Shown here: piece by piece, positions 37,801 to 51,000 of the stretch
Layout of the letters: each line of letters opens with the position of its first letter
How positions within the stretch are numbered: the stretch's first letter is position 1
Source of the DNA: Echinococcus granulosus
Taxonomy: Eukaryota; Platyhelminthes; Cestoda; Cyclophyllidea; Taeniidae
Assembly (NCBI RefSeq): GCF_000524195.1
Contig: NW_020170396.1
Location: 688,127 to 752,126, forward strand
Length of the DNA: 64,000 bases
Direction of reading: 5' to 3'
The notes under the pieces: generated by a model
The model's database searches: none
What the model saw: only the letters and a program-made list of their open reading frames with translations
What the model was told of the DNA's origin: nothing
Program-made: the position numbers and the translations under genes

Positions 37801-39577
37801 AAATGGCTCGTAATGATGAATTTTTTAATCCGATTCTACATTTTTTCCCATCCACATTCCAATTTTGTGGGAGACCATTTCCATCCTGATTAAAGTTTAT
37901 AAATTGAGGCGATGTTGAATGGGTGGATGCTATTAAATAGATAAATTTAGAAGTTTACTTGGCTGTTTTTAATTTGCCACAGAGGCTATAGAATTCATTG
38001 ACCGAGTATACGAGATTTACGCGGTTGGGCAGGTGGAGATTTACCTCGTACAGCCCACGGATATGGCCCAGGTGCGAGAGCGATCGAGGGAGGACGAAGT
38101 GGAGGAGGAGGAGACGGAGGTCAAGGGGACGAATGCCTCTAATCCATTGGCTAAAGTTACTCCCCTCGAAGACGACGATGTTGAAGGCGATGATAAAGCC
38201 ACTTTCCACAGGGAGGCCATTCTAGCGCATGAGGTGGATGAGGCTGCAGAGGACAAAGCAAGTGACGTTAAATTCAGCGGGCGGAACCAGAGCAACATGA
38301 AGTGGAATAAGAAAGGGGATCCCTCGGATCCTGGCGGCAGCGCGCAACAGCCTCTCGCCTCCTACGATGTGGGTTCATATTGCCTACTATTTAAACTTGC
38401 TCATGTAGTGTAATGCACGAATTATCACAGAAAAGCTCTGAGGCAAACTATTGTAAAAGCATTTTACTGACTTAGCGAATAGTTAAAAGGCTGCAGGCAT
38501 CAAACCACCATGGAAACCAAATTGCTGAAAGTTGAATGCCTCCGAGGAATGGAGAATACAAGCCGACTTAGGAATGAAGACAAAAAGATGATCCCTCTTT
38601 GTCCCAACATTGACAGTGGATTTGTGCATTTGGATGAGAGTTCAAAATCCTGTACATTTGTTCAACCAATTACCCTACAGGAAGCACATTCTCTACGCTA
38701 CTAGCTTTTCCCTTTTGAATAGGACTTCTTGTCCTTAGATAATACTAGCCATTCATTGTGTTCACAGCCGATTTGTTCAGATCCGAGATTGGGGTAATTG
38801 CCATGATTCCACATTCTTTTGTAAATCCAACTGGATGTCTAACTGAGGTAGTTGGCCAACGGAACCAGAATCTATGTTCTTCTAAGATGGAATTGTCTTC
38901 CCATTCTGGCACTACAGCATCCTAATTATGCCTGAAATTGTACCCGTTTTTGTTGTCAACACGCAGAAGCGCCGGGGAGCTAGTGACTTGGGCGGCTCAA
39001 GCAGAGTTCCATGCCACCAACGTGGTGGCCGACTCCGCAGAAGGCCACGCATTAACGCCTAACCTTAACTAATCTGCTACTTTAATAACCCCACTGTTGT
39101 AATGTATTTCAGAAGTTGCAGATAATCTGGGTGGTAATATTGGTTGGACTTTTGCAAAGTCCGTGTAATTCTTGGAGCATAAGCCAACAAGAACGCGACC
39201 AGAGCAAAGACACTAGCCAAATTTTTTTGTTAATGAGGGTATATTTCCAGCCAGTCACCTTGCACGCACACACATTTGTGATTTAAATGTATCATTCCAT
39301 TCTTCTTCCACTTTTTCCTACCTTTTGCCCTTTGATGATGTTTTAATTCACGCTTAAGTGTATTATATTAGCGTTCTGGTATGCCTTCCCGAAATTACGT
39401 AACTTGCACCCCACAATTTGAGTGAAGGGGAAATCTTGCGTGATTTCACGTAAACTCAAATTATAGAGCATCCATCTAACTTTTTCGCCATTTTACTTCC
39501 TCTTGTAGCTGCTCATTGAACCGGAGTTGTTCATGCGATTGGCTCCCAGGACGAAGAAGGGAGCCAAGCCCTCCTGA
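13398..39577 (+). CDS. ZU5- and UPA-domain protein, DTHD1/PIDD/ankyrin-like architecture without visible death domain
   Basis: Thirteen exons join without a stop: 13398-13801, 14189-14517, 17038-17124, 19654-19832, 22455-22958, 25474-25896, 26198-26463, 27249-27478, 32052-32167, 32935-33404, 35554-36077, 37983-38368 and 39509-39577 (TGA at 39575), about 1328 residues. Residues 1-134 are basic and Ser-rich. A first ZU5-like region (about 135-235) shows GGLMLSWTGARVEVPHGAV. A Gly/Arg-rich linker (about 390-415) precedes a second ZU5-like region (about 450-560) with FDSDGGLLRSS, YELDLGTEAFERPVTVTLP. A UPA-like region (about 740-845) has LCLYTDPSRLCLWVDCVPST and CGQPLKTLCGDCELRLPK. Acidic tracts follow (about 1025-1130). 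ZU5-UPA modules occur in ankyrins, UNC5, PIDD and DTHD1, usually before a death domain; none was recognised here. The role is unknown; a scaffold or signalling protein is inferred. The join at 32167/32935 is the weakest. Confidence 0.72.
15128..16101 (+). repeat. Interspersed ~1 kb repeat, copy C
   Basis: Left module about 15128-15279 and right module about 15925-16101, both ending in 'gaaactaaaa'. The interior shares with other copies 'aatttgcatgcaa', 'tctattgggga', 'gtagacagctccatag', 'ttgacgtcatt' and 'tctcccatccccagca'. It lies in the intron 14518-17037 of the ZU5/UPA gene, in the gene's orientation. The left module contains a G-rich expansion near 15185-15205. Confidence 0.72.
19335..19425 (+). 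repeat. Partial terminal module of the ~1 kb repeat
   Basis: This short stretch matches the end of the terminal module: 'ggcatgtatcggaggtcaga', 'ccacccggagaa', 'cagaggcagagaccc', 'aagtggccccttga'. No interior sequence accompanies it. It lies about 230 bases before the exon at 19654. Confidence 0.4.
19654..19832 (+). CDS. Coding exon of the ZU5/UPA gene, conserved beta-rich segment
   Basis: Acceptor cacacttcag|AGG and donor GAG|gtaccc enclose 179 nt. The incoming phase completes the codon begun at 17124 (C + AG = Gln), and the outgoing phase 0 matches exon 22455 when that exon uses its stronger acceptor ccccttgtag|ATA. The joined sequence reads DYVVVGIPLLDTRSVFVLQS, then VGENFWTLKRDVE followed by IVQPTVHYIEWPSR. 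Without this exon the next exon would have to use a weaker acceptor four bases downstream, so the region may be alternatively spliced with the frame kept. Confidence 0.65.
20323..20337. repeat. (TA)n microsatellite
   Basis: About seven TA units in the intron 19833-22454 of the ZU5/UPA gene. Confidence 0.85.
23822..24854 (+). repeat. Interspersed ~1 kb repeat, copy D (both terminal modules)
   Basis: Left module about 23822-23982 and right module about 24684-24854 are direct repeats: 'agggtagaatatgtaccg' against 'agggcagaatctgtattcg', 'gctgctagcacagcccgaag' against 'ggctactggcatgatctgga', ends 'gtaaccaaaac' and 'gaaactaaaac'. The ~700 bp interior has 'catagcctccctctcctttt', 'gaatttgtatgcaact', 'gatggttcacggctagtgtc' and 'ggggtagttgccgaaggtag'. 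It lies in the intron 22959-25473 of the ZU5/UPA gene, same strand. Confidence 0.75.
28412..29485 (+). repeat. Interspersed ~1 kb repeat, copy E (both terminal modules)
   Basis: Left module about 28412-28576 ('tgaaaacgaaggaagacatg', 'ctggcctggaggccatgcca') and right module about 29321-29485 ('tgaagtcgaaagaagtaata', 'ctggcatagctcaggagg'). The interior shares 'gcatagccctccttctcctt', 'ctctcgagtcagccatcaca', 'cctaaaagcagag' and 'gtgtcgcttcagttgt'. It lies in the intron 27479-32051, in gene orientation. Confidence 0.75.
32052..32167 (+). CDS. Ambiguous UPA exon of the ZU5/UPA gene
   Basis: Two readings fit. In the preferred one the preceding exon ends at 27478 and this exon reads VCGQPLKTLCGDCELRLPKP, which resembles the second half of UPA domains (compare the 'EG..L...GNL.P..K' pattern in ankyrins). 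It needs the weak donor TTA|gtgttt at 32167 to match the phase-0 exon at 32935. In the alternative, the preceding exon uses a GC donor (CAG|gcaggt, after 27474), this exon reads AYQSLQHLQSASDSPPDKSP and ends at the better donor CCA|gtgcgt (32156). Both keep the downstream frame. I favour the first because of the domain match. Confidence 0.45.
37060..37755 (+). repeat. Interspersed ~1 kb repeat, copy F (3' end lost)
   Basis: The left module is diverged (about 37060-37174, ending 'cgaaaccaaaac'), followed by interior sequence: 'catagccctcctccttttga', 'tattgggggcaaggggaatg', 'actggcctaaaaaaagtcat', 'tgtagacagctccgg'. The right module is not recognisable. It lies in the intron 36078-37982 of the ZU5/UPA gene, same strand. 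A still more diverged trace may lie at about 38740-39070. Confidence 0.6.
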
Positions 39578-42073
39578 TCACTATCACCGCACGAATACAC
39601 AGCAGTAATGTTTCCTTACGCCTTTTTCAGCATGGCAGAGAAATTTAAGATAATCTGTGAAATATATTTAAAGGGTGTTATAAAAATTTCCCGCAATTCT
39701 ACATTTCTGTTGAAAAAAATGAAGGCAGAGGGTATGACATGCGACTGTTTCCATCTGACACGCCAATCACTACTGGTCTTTATCGAGAGGCTTATTAAGC
39801 CGTGGCGTAGTTTTGGGATACAAAAAGCGTGACGGAGGCACAAATTTCGTTTATGAACAGCTTGTAAAATGAGGAAGCCGTCGTGCTGGTACGACTAGCA
39901 CAGAGATATCCAGATATCCGGTCGAGGCGTAAAGGACCTCGAAGATGCTCCATGAATACGGAATAGTAAAAACTGTAGAGATCCTAGAATGGCCAAATGT
40001 GACTAGTGGGCGTGCGTGCGCCCCGATTCATGCAAGTCCTAGTTGACGTCTAGGGCCCCGGCAGAAAAGTGAAAATGACGCTCAGATTTTATGTAATCGA
40101 AGTGGGAGGTTCCGAGATATTCAGCTCATGGTTATTATTTAATGCCACCTCTTTGGTTCGCTCACAAAACCCTTAGGAGGAAGCTTGCCTGCGCCAGTAG
40201 CGTGAGAAACCTCTACTGACAGCATTGGAAGAAAAACGTGGAAATCATTTGAAAGCCCAACGCGTATTTGTTAGCGCAGTAAATCGAAGGAAGCAACTAA
40301 CTTAATGCTGAAGTACTAATGATCACCATACAGTTTATTAAACTTCAAACAGACGCTCCGTTTAAAATCAGCTATTTCAGAAATAAATACATAAATAGCG
40401 TTTTAGACATTCAAAGCAGCAATCGATATCCTATGGAAATCGTTCCATGGCAAATCACGTTATTGAAATCGTCCAAAAACCGGCGGTCTGTCGCGAACCT
40501 TGGCTTATCCTAATTAGTAGTGAGATCCATCCACTGAGATTGTGAAAGATCCTGTGGGCCGAAAGTTGTGTGGAAATTGCCACACGTGAGATAATAATGC
40601 TCCTTATAAAATATTCCCTTATCTGGTTTAATTAAACCAATTTTTCATTTCTTTGATGATTGGCGGATTTTGCACAAGTTGCGTGGACTCCTTCCTTTCT
40701 TTCGTATTTAAAAATTCACATAAAATTAAAACGTTTTTTTTCTTCGCCATTTCAGCTCAAAATTATAAGTGTGTGGAAAAAAGTTCTTCAAGGGGGGATA
40801 CCCCATTCGCTACTTGATTATATGTTAATTTGGCGGTTGGAAGGGCTCAAAGTTTAAAGGATTTTCAATGCTCGGAAATGCCAGCCACATTTAATGCGCA
40901 TTAGACAGGACCATAGATAATTCTACCAGGTGCTCTAGTATTCCGAGACCACACTAATACCACTGGTTTTCAAACTTCTCAGTGTAAGTATGGAAAAACC
41001 CCAAGAGTAACCCCAGTGTAAGAATTTTCCTGAAAGAATTATGAGAAAGACTGACATTCGGTGGTGAATGACCGAGCCACACCTCCTGCCCCTCTTGATC
41101 GTTGAGTGACGTTTGGTCTCTTTACCGTCAGCTTTCCTCAGGTAACACGGGCATCTCCCCCTGAAACGAAAACGAGCGCAGAATAAACGCTCCATCCTTC
41201 AAATCAATTAAATTTAATTAGTTCAAAATCAATTAATTTTATCGATCAACAACAGTTGGTCAGTCGGCACTTTTAATCGCTTTACTCAATCGTTAGTTAA
41301 AAAACCAGTCTCGTGTAAAACCCACCGAAAAACTGAAATTCTGCTAACAAGACTCATGGAGGAATTGAACAACTTTTTCGGTAGGAAACTCCCCTAGTGG
41401 CCATTCATGGCTGCTGAACTCCGGCTACAAAGTGAGCAAAAATAAATGCCAAATGCCGCATTCGATCACTAATCCAGATCACGCAAAACGCAGCGTCCAA
41501 GCTTTAGAAAGCATTGAATGGTAGAGCCACTGCAATTTAATACTAAAAGAGATTTCGTGACTTTCGGTCACGAATGAAAAGCCTCGTCAAACTAGAAAAA
41601 CCTCTGATACTATTTTTCTCGCAACTTTAAAAATCAGTAAAAAAAGTCTATTCCTGAAAGTCTGAGCATTCATCTGTCACAAAAATTACCCACTCTGGCA
41701 GCATATTCAGAAGACAATGGCACTCGATCTAATGAGTTGAGAATAGGAACGCATGTTTATCAAAAAAATAATTGCACGGGCGATGAGTTTACCGAAGGAG
41801 ATCGAAAAGGGGAACAAAAGAAGGAACCATTAACTCATTTCCCGCGAATGCTAAATACACGCGGACTCGCAGAAAGAGAAAGCGAAAGTTGACTGGGAGC
41901 ACAATGCGCGGAGGAGGGTGGGAATGGGAAATTGAAACATGGGAGAAAAAGACAGAGACCGCTACTTTGTACAATCGCTGGTAAAACACGGCCGGATATG
42001 GATGGAGCAGGCGATCTCTGGAATGGCTCTTGCGATCTGGTGGAGGGATGTCATGGACTCTCAATTATTAACA
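39578..42073. other. Intergenic region between two convergent genes
   Basis: The ZU5/UPA gene ends at 39577 on the plus strand and the TMCC-like gene ends at 42074 on the minus strand, so the 3' ends face each other. An AATAAA at 40382 (plus) and a TTTATT at about 40328 (AATAAA on minus) are far from the stops and unproven as polyadenylation signals. Short open frames here have no recognisable similarity or splice context. Nothing else was seen. Confidence 0.5.
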
Positions 42074-45000
42074 CTACCGAGGGGGCTGTTGGAGAGGGGA
42101 GTCGGTGCGGTTCCACCACCGCACCATCGGCTCAGCCAGAAAGATCATCAGAAGAAAGACCAGGAGGCAGACGTTCAGCACGATCGCAGAACCCCTGTGA
42201 GGCAAAGCAATAGGTATCAGTCCACACCGAATAGAGCAAATATTCATGCTATCCACAGGTCACGCACCGGTTGTTGGTGACAGTGGCACCGGCATTAAGG
42301 AAGCGAATAAGCATTTGAATGAGGGTGGTGACGAAGGCAACGAGAGAGACGACGAGGTCTGTCAGGGTGTTGGCAATCGATCGCAGCATCTGCGGCTGAT
42401 CCCGATCCAGATTTGATAGACGTTCACACTTCTCCAGTATCATAACCTTAAGGGAGAAGCAAAGGGGGTAGGGAATAGCCTGACATTTACGATGTGGGGA
42501 GTTAAACCAAAGAGATAATTAAAATGTGCCTTAATTAGCATGTGCTAATTACTATCCAACCAGAGTGAGGCTTTGGTGAGTAAAATTCAAACAAACAATT
42601 TATAAGAAGCACGCTTTACGTCGTCTTCAGGTGGACAAAATTTGCAAAAAAGGAAACCGGTAGCAAAGAGAACAGGGAATACATTCACACCAGAACCCTT
42701 CCAAAAAAGATACGCATTCCTCTATTAATATAATCCATTTTAGTTGCTAAAACTCGCAAGCTCCACACCAATATGATTTTCCTATTAAAAAGCTGGGGCT
42801 GGTGAGGGAGGGAAGGAGGGGAAGGAGAAGACTTCTATCGCACCGCAGACATATCGTCACGCCACTACCAGCCAAGCATCTCATCCACCGAAGGTCCAAG
42901 GTGCCTGTGCTATTCACTGCGTTTCACGGGAGAGCTAATATTCGAAGAGAGTAAGAATTTCACTTCACAAAAGAAGACGCACCTTGTTGCTAAGTGTGGT
43001 AAACATGTCACGGAGGTCACGAGTCTCAGTGGCCAGTTGGTAGTTGAGGGGCTCAAGCGCGTGCTTCTGCTCGTTGCGTATTACGATGAGGTCCTGTTGG
43101 ACATGCTGCCGCAACTTCTCTGCTGAGGCATCCAACTGCTCCAGTCGCGCCACCGCGTCCACTAACTTCTGGTTCTGCACCTCCTCTTTTGTCTGCATGT
43201 CTCGCTGTCAGGGCGTACACAAAGGGAAATAGAACTGTGTGTAAATAACAGCAACAATATGTTGGTAGAACTCTTTCAGTCTAGCCATCGAGCTATCATC
43301 AAAAGCTTTCTCAGACCTAGACCATTTTAGAAGTACTTTGAGCCTCTTCATTCAGCCGAAGATATCTTCGTTAATGTTCTTTCAATGCCAATTGTAATCC
43401 TCCTTCTAACCCCATAAAAGGCATCAGGATCTATGGGATTAAATTCAGTCAAGCCGATTTGCAAACCTTAGACAAATGATAATGAGTTTAGCAATAATAG
43501 AATAAGTAAGGGATGTAGGCGACTGAGAGATGGTCATTTAAATTGTATATGTAACTACCATGCGGGTCTTTGAAGGCTCTTTTAGCCCCACTCAGACACC
43601 CTGTGTTCATGCTCCATTGACAGCACGGCAGATAACTCCGCTTTCGGTGGGCCGGCCACCACGCCGAAGTGTCAAAAGGCATGCTTTATGGACTATTAAA
43701 TATGCAGTGACCCATAAAAAAAGGACAGTCTCGCCGATCCAAATTTTTGCAGTAATTTATGACCACGACGTAAGGACTCGATATCCCTCCTCACGCTGCT
43801 TTGAGGCAAATTTTCCTACAGAAGATAAATGGCAGAACATTGTCTGCACGCCTTGTTGCCTAATTAAGCGGTCGGGAGTACTTAAAGTTGTTTTCGAGCA
43901 TTTAAACCAAGACTGCAGAAACCCAAACGTTTTTGATTCACTCAAGAAAAGGTTTTGCATTTTTCGGATTTCAAATATCTTTGAAGCTGAAGTACCCCGC
44001 AAGTTATGGAAAACTGCAGCATGAAATACTGAGGAATCCAGTTGAAGGTGATTTAAAAGGCAGATCGTTAGAGGCATGCTGCTGCGAGATTTTAATTAAT
44101 TCTTTCGAAGTTCGCATCATCCACCCACTCTGCGATTTAATTCTCCTATTATGCTTTTATACACCCTCTCCATGACAAGTGAAAACGCTTGCTTCTCGCT
44201 GAATGTGTCGATTTAAGCATTCAACCTGACAAAGAAAAACACCCATTTACGCCTAGAAGTAGAATAGGGAATTTGCAAACTCCACACAAACACAGCTACC
44301 AAAAAAGGGAACTCAGATGGCACATGCGAGCCATCAACGCAGTAGACCACTTTCCCTAAAACATGTGGCTTTAAAAAGAACGGGCGAAAAGTTCTCCTGA
44401 CAGTTGAGGCAGAAACACCATTTTCACAATGACAGGTTGGAATGAGCACAATCCCGTGAGCAAAAGAAACATGAAACTAAAACCATTGTTTAAAGTCCTC
44501 CCGCCTTAAAAAGGTCACCACCCTTTATCAGTGGGTTTCAATAGTAAAGCATTCTTCGAAAGCCATTATATAAATGAATCAGACTGCCCATTTAACTTCG
44601 AAAACAAGGTGCAGCCATTCGCCAGACTGCTCTTCTAAGAGTGTGTGCACTAACCTTACTGGTGATTAAAGCGGCTGGTGCAAGTTGGAATTGAATTTAC
44701 AATATTTCCTGAAGCCCTTAATTTACTAGAAGACTGAGTTTATTTTTCACGCTTTTCAGAGGTAAACTCATGAACAAGAGCGGTAATACATGGCTTAAAA
44801 TAGGGGGAGGGCACTGATTGTGATCTAAACACGCCAAAAAACTGTTCAGATTTAAAATAGCGGGTCAACACTTGTAATTCTTTAAAGTTATACAAGTCTC
44901 CTGCCATCTGCCCCATTTGGATTGTCTGCGTGCTAGGCTGCTTGTTGTCATTTTCCTTCAAAATAATCTGTGACATTTTTATAGTCGTTTTATCTGAACA

Positions 45001-48000
45001 TAAAAATTTTGAGGTACAGTCAACGCCAAGTGAGCTAAAGTTCTTTGGACAGAGGAATAATGAAGACATTAGCACTAAAATTTGAAGAGAGCTGGACAAA
45101 TCTGAGTGCTGGAAAATGCTAAAACTGGTCATGTGGAATGATCTACAATCAAAAGGAATAAAAATGGCTCATTCCAGTTGTTTATTTTTTCTTAAAAAAA
45201 TTCATAGCAGTAGTTCATGTTTTTCGCGGCCAGAAGAAATTCGTAATGAGTGGCTTCAGTTAACAACAGCCGAGTAAAAGATTTGTGGCGGACGAAAGAC
45301 TATAGACAAACTAGTCACACACGTCAATGAAGGCCTTGATACTCGCATTCATATGAAAGACACAAACCTCAACCACGGTGCTAGATCACAGGGTAAGTCT
45401 CTCAGTGGAGAAATTAGCACTCCAAACTCACCCGCAGAGCTTCAACTTCCACCGTGATGGAGTTGACAATGTTGCGCGTCTCTGTGAGATCCAGTCTCAT
45501 AATACCAAGCTCCTCGCGGATCTCCGAAGTGAGTTTCTGTTGTGCCTCAGCATGCGCCTCGAGGAGGGTCTGAATCCTCTGATGAAGCATCACCAGAGCC
45601 ATCGCCACGTTGTAGACAGACGGAGGTGAGGAAGAGGTGGGAGGAGAAAGCTGCAGACCACCACTGCCACTACTTCCTGCTAGTCCCATTCCCATCGTCG
45701 ACGGCCCGTTTGTTGCAGCAGCGGCGGCACCGTTGCCCCCTGAGTGGATGGAGGCGTTACCCGAGGAGATGACAAGAGGGTTGCCGAGACTTCCCCTCTG
45801 TAAACCGAAAAGAGCGGCGCCGGAGCCCGCGCTGCCCCCACAGAGGACGTCGACTACATCGAAGACTTTGGAGATGGTGGTGTTGGCAGCAGATGGTTCT
45901 TTCGCGTGCTGGCCAGACGACTGCGGTGGAGGAGGATGGGGAGGCGGGGAGGAAGAGGAACCGACCGCTCCACTCTTCTCGCTACCCGCTCCAGAGGTAG
46001 CCCCCGACTCACCCATCTGATGTTGATGATGAGACCGTTGATGCTGCTGTTGTTGTTGTTGTTGTGAGAGGCGAGAGGAGACGGAGCCTGTGTGACTCTT
46101 CTTCGTGCCACTGGCGTTCATCTCCTAAAATGGCAAATAATACAATGGAACAATTTACCCATCAAACGTGCTGTTATCACGCTCTTTGAGAAAAACCAAA
46201 AGCATAGAAACAACAGCTAATGGCTACGAGATTGTGTGCAGGTACCACTTCCTCTCCTGAAACCGCATCAACGCGTAATGACAAATGTGCCTTAAGGCGT
46301 GTCGAAACAAGAACCAGCTGAGAATGTATGCGCTTTCTGATTGATGATGAAAAGCATGCCAACAATGACGAAACCCTGCAATTTCGACAACGTGTCCAAA
46401 AACCGGTAGAATGAACATACCCTTCTTGTCGCGTGACATCGACAGAGTGGCCGGGTTATAAAGTAAATGGTGGGAGAAGGCGTGGAAACGTAAACATCAG
46501 GGTTATTTATTCATGACCGCTGTTCGCGGCCTAAAAACACGTTGATACATGAATTCGGAATAACAAGGGAAGGATATAAAAATCCCATTAAAGCTACTAA
46601 TTCCGAGGATTTTTTTAACGGACCCAAATAAGTTGAGGATTTGACCCACTTAGGACACAAATGCTAAAAATAGAAGCAAAAAGCGTGACCTTTCATTTTA
46701 TAGTACAAGTAAAATATCAAAATCGGCCCATATCTTCAAAGCACCAAGATAATGGGGAAGCAGATTAGCTGGACACAAAGAACTGAAATTCACTGCGAGA
46801 ACTCCTTCAGTGGTGCAATAAAGGCGACAAAACTTTGCTTTTAAACCAGTATCATAAATTTGCAAGGCGTCTAAACAGAGTTCCAGTGAGTGGGTGACTG
46901 CCAGGACATTTCTTCGAACATCACGACATTTGAGTAAACACAAGGCCGAGAAGTGTATGGCAATGTGAAGGACATAACTGTGAGCCTTGTTATGGGGCGG
47001 TTGACTGAAAACCAAGATAAAACGACTACTTTCTGCAAATTAATGAGATTGTGATTCAAAACAGGCAAATCCGGTATCCCTACTACTGTTCTCATGGCGC
47101 AAATCACATACAAATCGATCTTAGGGAAAAAGGCAAAAGTATGGGTAACCTACATAGGTAAGGGAATACGTAATTGGAACCGCATGAGTCCACAGAAAGT
47201 AGCGTTACTTCTAGCAAAAAGAAACACAAAGGAAACAGTTAACAACCAAGGACGTAACCAGGAGCTCACCCAATGTGGGGGATGGTCGGTGCCACTGCTG
47301 CCCCGTCTATTGGATTTCTTCCATTTGGAAGACGTGGATGCACCGGCGCTAAGGAAAAGAGGGTACGTTTAGCTACCTTTATTCAAATATGCCATAAGTC
47401 CTAGTTACAAAAAGGCTAACAAGTACCTATTCAATTCCTTTGCTCAAGGGACTTATGGTCGATGTAATCCCGTCAATTCTGCGTACGCTCTACTAGCAGC
47501 GAAACCACTTCCACCCTTTCCATCTACTGTCCAGTGATGCAAGCTGAGCTGTTCCGATTCTTCCAAACCCAGATGGCGGAAAACGGAGCTGTACCATGAA
47601 GTCACTTATTCTTGATGCTTACACCCAGCAGCCATCCTCCTTAGTTCTAATCCTCCGATTCAATTAACAGATGAGTACAGGAATTTTTACGCCGAGGTTC
47701 TTTCAACTCCAGTAAATCTTTAACTTCCTGCTTAACACGTCCAAGGACACGAATTCCGTAAACTGCCAAGGGTCCCAATAAACCCATCATCTTGGCCCAG
47801 AATTGTAGTTGATTCAAATAAGAAAAGTGAAGAAACATTAAGTTGGAAAAAATGTTTAACCGGGAGTTTTTCCACTGGAATGAAAACCGTGGACTGCACG
47901 AATAGCCATTAATACTGCATAAAAAAAAACATTTGGTACATGAAGGTAGGTTAGCTTTGATTAAATGAAGAATACGTACTTCGGGCTCATTGCCCAAGCA

Positions 48001-51000
48001 TTCAGTGTGGAGGGGACCTTCTTGGGTTTCGAGGAGGTATCGTCTGTTGGAGAAAAAAGCAAAAAGTACAATGCACACTCACGTGGACAGGTGGAAGATC
48101 ATGCTAGTTGGCAGGAATACATAAAATTATGCGAATGAGCGATTTGTCCTGTGGAAAAAAACTTGACGTGATCAAGGCTTTACTGATAGGTAAATGCCAG
48201 GTAAATGGCAGTGCCGATGACACGAACAAGGAGAACCTTGAAGGCCTAGAACACTAATCTCATGCCCAATCTGAAAGGCCTCCTTCAGTGATGAATGAGA
48301 GAGCGGTAAAGATCAAAGGAAGAAGTTTTGCTACTTCAAACAGCAACACAGCGGAGGAGGAGGAGGAGGAGGAGACCAGTTGTGATAATCGCAATGACGG
48401 AAAATGGAGGGAGGTAATAAAAGAAAACAGATGCAGCCCATCATTGATACATACCTTAATTCACAACGATGCGAGGGTTATTCTGCACTCATTCTCCATA
48501 TGGTAAAATTACGGTGAGTCCACGTCAATTAAACGTGCTACACTGTTAGTTGATAACTGAAAGGTTGACATATCAGGCTTGATAGCATAAACAGGGACAA
48601 AGTGGAGGATTCGTAGAAGACAAATCTCATTCCCATTTTATCAAATCGTACAAATGAACACATTATTGGAGGCTAAAAAAGGCAGGAAACGACAAAAGCG
48701 ACTACCCGGGGTTGATGGCTAGTACAAAAGAGGAAAGGGCCCAATTCTGACAACCACTACGATGAGGAAAAGGACAGAAAAGTGATAGGAAAGTGTAAGG
48801 ATCTTTGAACATCACCTAGAAGGAGAGAAGGATGGCGCATGATTTCAACAGCAGCTTCGAAATTGGGAATAACATTTTAAACACTTTAATTTGCAACACA
48901 TCGAAGGAGACCACTTTGAGTGATCGCGTTGTTGTAAACTACAAAGGTATTGATAAAGAAGATCGAGAGCGAATAAAAACTTCAGCTCACTGGGAGGCGA
49001 GGGATATTTCACATTTACTTAAGAATCGGGGATGACATTCCCAAATATCCCGCACAAGCAGTGTGAAGGAGGCCAGTTATGAAATTACCCTGTCCTAATC
49101 GTTAGTCATGGATGGCGGAAAAACTTACTGCTGCAAAATATAGTCTTCAAGAATATAAACAAGGATAGACGGAAAAAATGAATAAACTATAGAAGAAAAG
49201 TTGCAACGTTCATAACTCAGGAAAGTGAGAAGCAGTTTTCAAGCCAAATAGAAGGATGAGAAACGGCCACTCAAACCGAAGGCATAACGGCTACAGCAGT
49301 TGGAGTGACAAAAAGCAATGTAGCAGACAGAGGACAAACGACAAAAACTTACTGAGAGTGGTAAATGCGGTTGTCGTGCGGAGGTGCTCCTCGCTGGCGG
49401 ACTTCTTAAGGGTCGGACGGGAAGACGCGTGGGGTACCTCGGATTTCCGACCAAAAGGCTTTGTGAAGAGCCTTCAAGGCAAGGCAAATCAAAGGTAGAA
49501 GTGTGGACTGGGAATCACACGACCACTTCCTCTCTCCGACCGGTTCGTAGCTTGTGATATTATCGAGAGTTCTCTACTCCGGCCAGTCAGGAAATGAGAC
49601 CCATGGGCATGCAAAGTAGCCCCCAGTCTACTACACACCTGTGCTTGGCAGGGTCGGTGGAAATGTGTGGATTCCTGTCCACAAGACAGAGTGATGCCAA
49701 ATCACACGTGTGTGGATAAGAGGCCGGTGTGCCTGTGACTACATTTGGCAATAGAGTTGTACACTGAAAAAGTTCAAGGGCCCAGCTTATTTGTTTCAAC
49801 GTCACCTTTATTCAACCTGATTAATTAGCCACTGGAAGGCGGTTAATCAAGCCTACGCACCATTTACTGGCACAACATTGTAGCAGGGACAAAGCTCACA
49901 AATGGACAGGATTACCTACCAACGCAGTAGATACCCGTAAACAAGAATAAAATCAAACCTCAGTAACTAGTTTATTTTGGACGGGACAAATCAGTTTATA
50001 ATGAACATAGCCCCGGTAAAGTACCGCATTCAAAATAAAGGCTTAGACTAGCTCACCATTACATGATGGGAATAGTCACCAATTACTTGACCGCTTCACC
50101 AAACCCATAAGGTAGATAACTACTCTTGAAACGTGAAGCCTTCCCGATCTAGAAAAATTCGCCATAACATCTTTGTTCTTGTATGATGAGCAATTTCAAA
50201 AGACCCAACTACGACGATGATAGCGGTGACCAACGAAAATGGCACTATAAATGATATTTGTCAAATTTAACACTATATATGCCAGTTCAGGCAAACACCT
50301 GGCAGGTTTTACGCTACCGGATGTTGTCTATGCCTCCAGCCCCCAAGGCTTCAGCACAAAGCTGCCCAAGTAGACGCGGCTGCTAAGAGTGCATAAAAAG
50401 AGGGAAAGAAGACCTTGATGAAGCGAATGTTGGTATACCAAACGAATGACAAAAGAGCTCCTCTCAAACGCAGAGCGTGATAAGCCAATCCGATTGCTAT
50501 CAAATTGAAGCTATCTTCGTTCCTGTAACACAGGAGCACAGTAGAACGCAAAACGGACCCCACCTAGTCGGAAAGCATTTACTTTTCCGGCCTCCCAGTT
50601 CTTTGACACGGACACTACATCGGTACTAGATGCAGCATGGATTAAGCATACCCGATCATGAAAGACAGAAGTGGAAGAGCCTTACTCGAAGCCATGCTTA
50701 AAAGCGCGTCGAGCAGAGATGAGGGGCTTCTTGGCGGAAGAAGAACGGTGTTTCGACGCTTGACTCGTTGTCGTCGATGAGGACTGCGGCTGTTGAGGCG
50801 GTCCAGAGTCATCAAGGAAGAAATGGGTGGGTAAGAACTGATCCGAGCACCCACTAACAGGGCGGTTGCCGGGAACACCCAGAGAGGAGGAGGAGGGATG
50901 CATTGGCGTGATGCGCCTCGCAGTCATGGCGGCGATGGTCGACTCTAAGGTCGCAGTCGGTGGTTGTAACACCGGCAGGGTGTGCGACCTCAACGGTTTA

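Noticed and set aside
45637..46020. 127-codon plus-strand open frame
   Set aside because: Antisense shadow of the low-complexity exon 46124-45432 of the TMCC-like gene.
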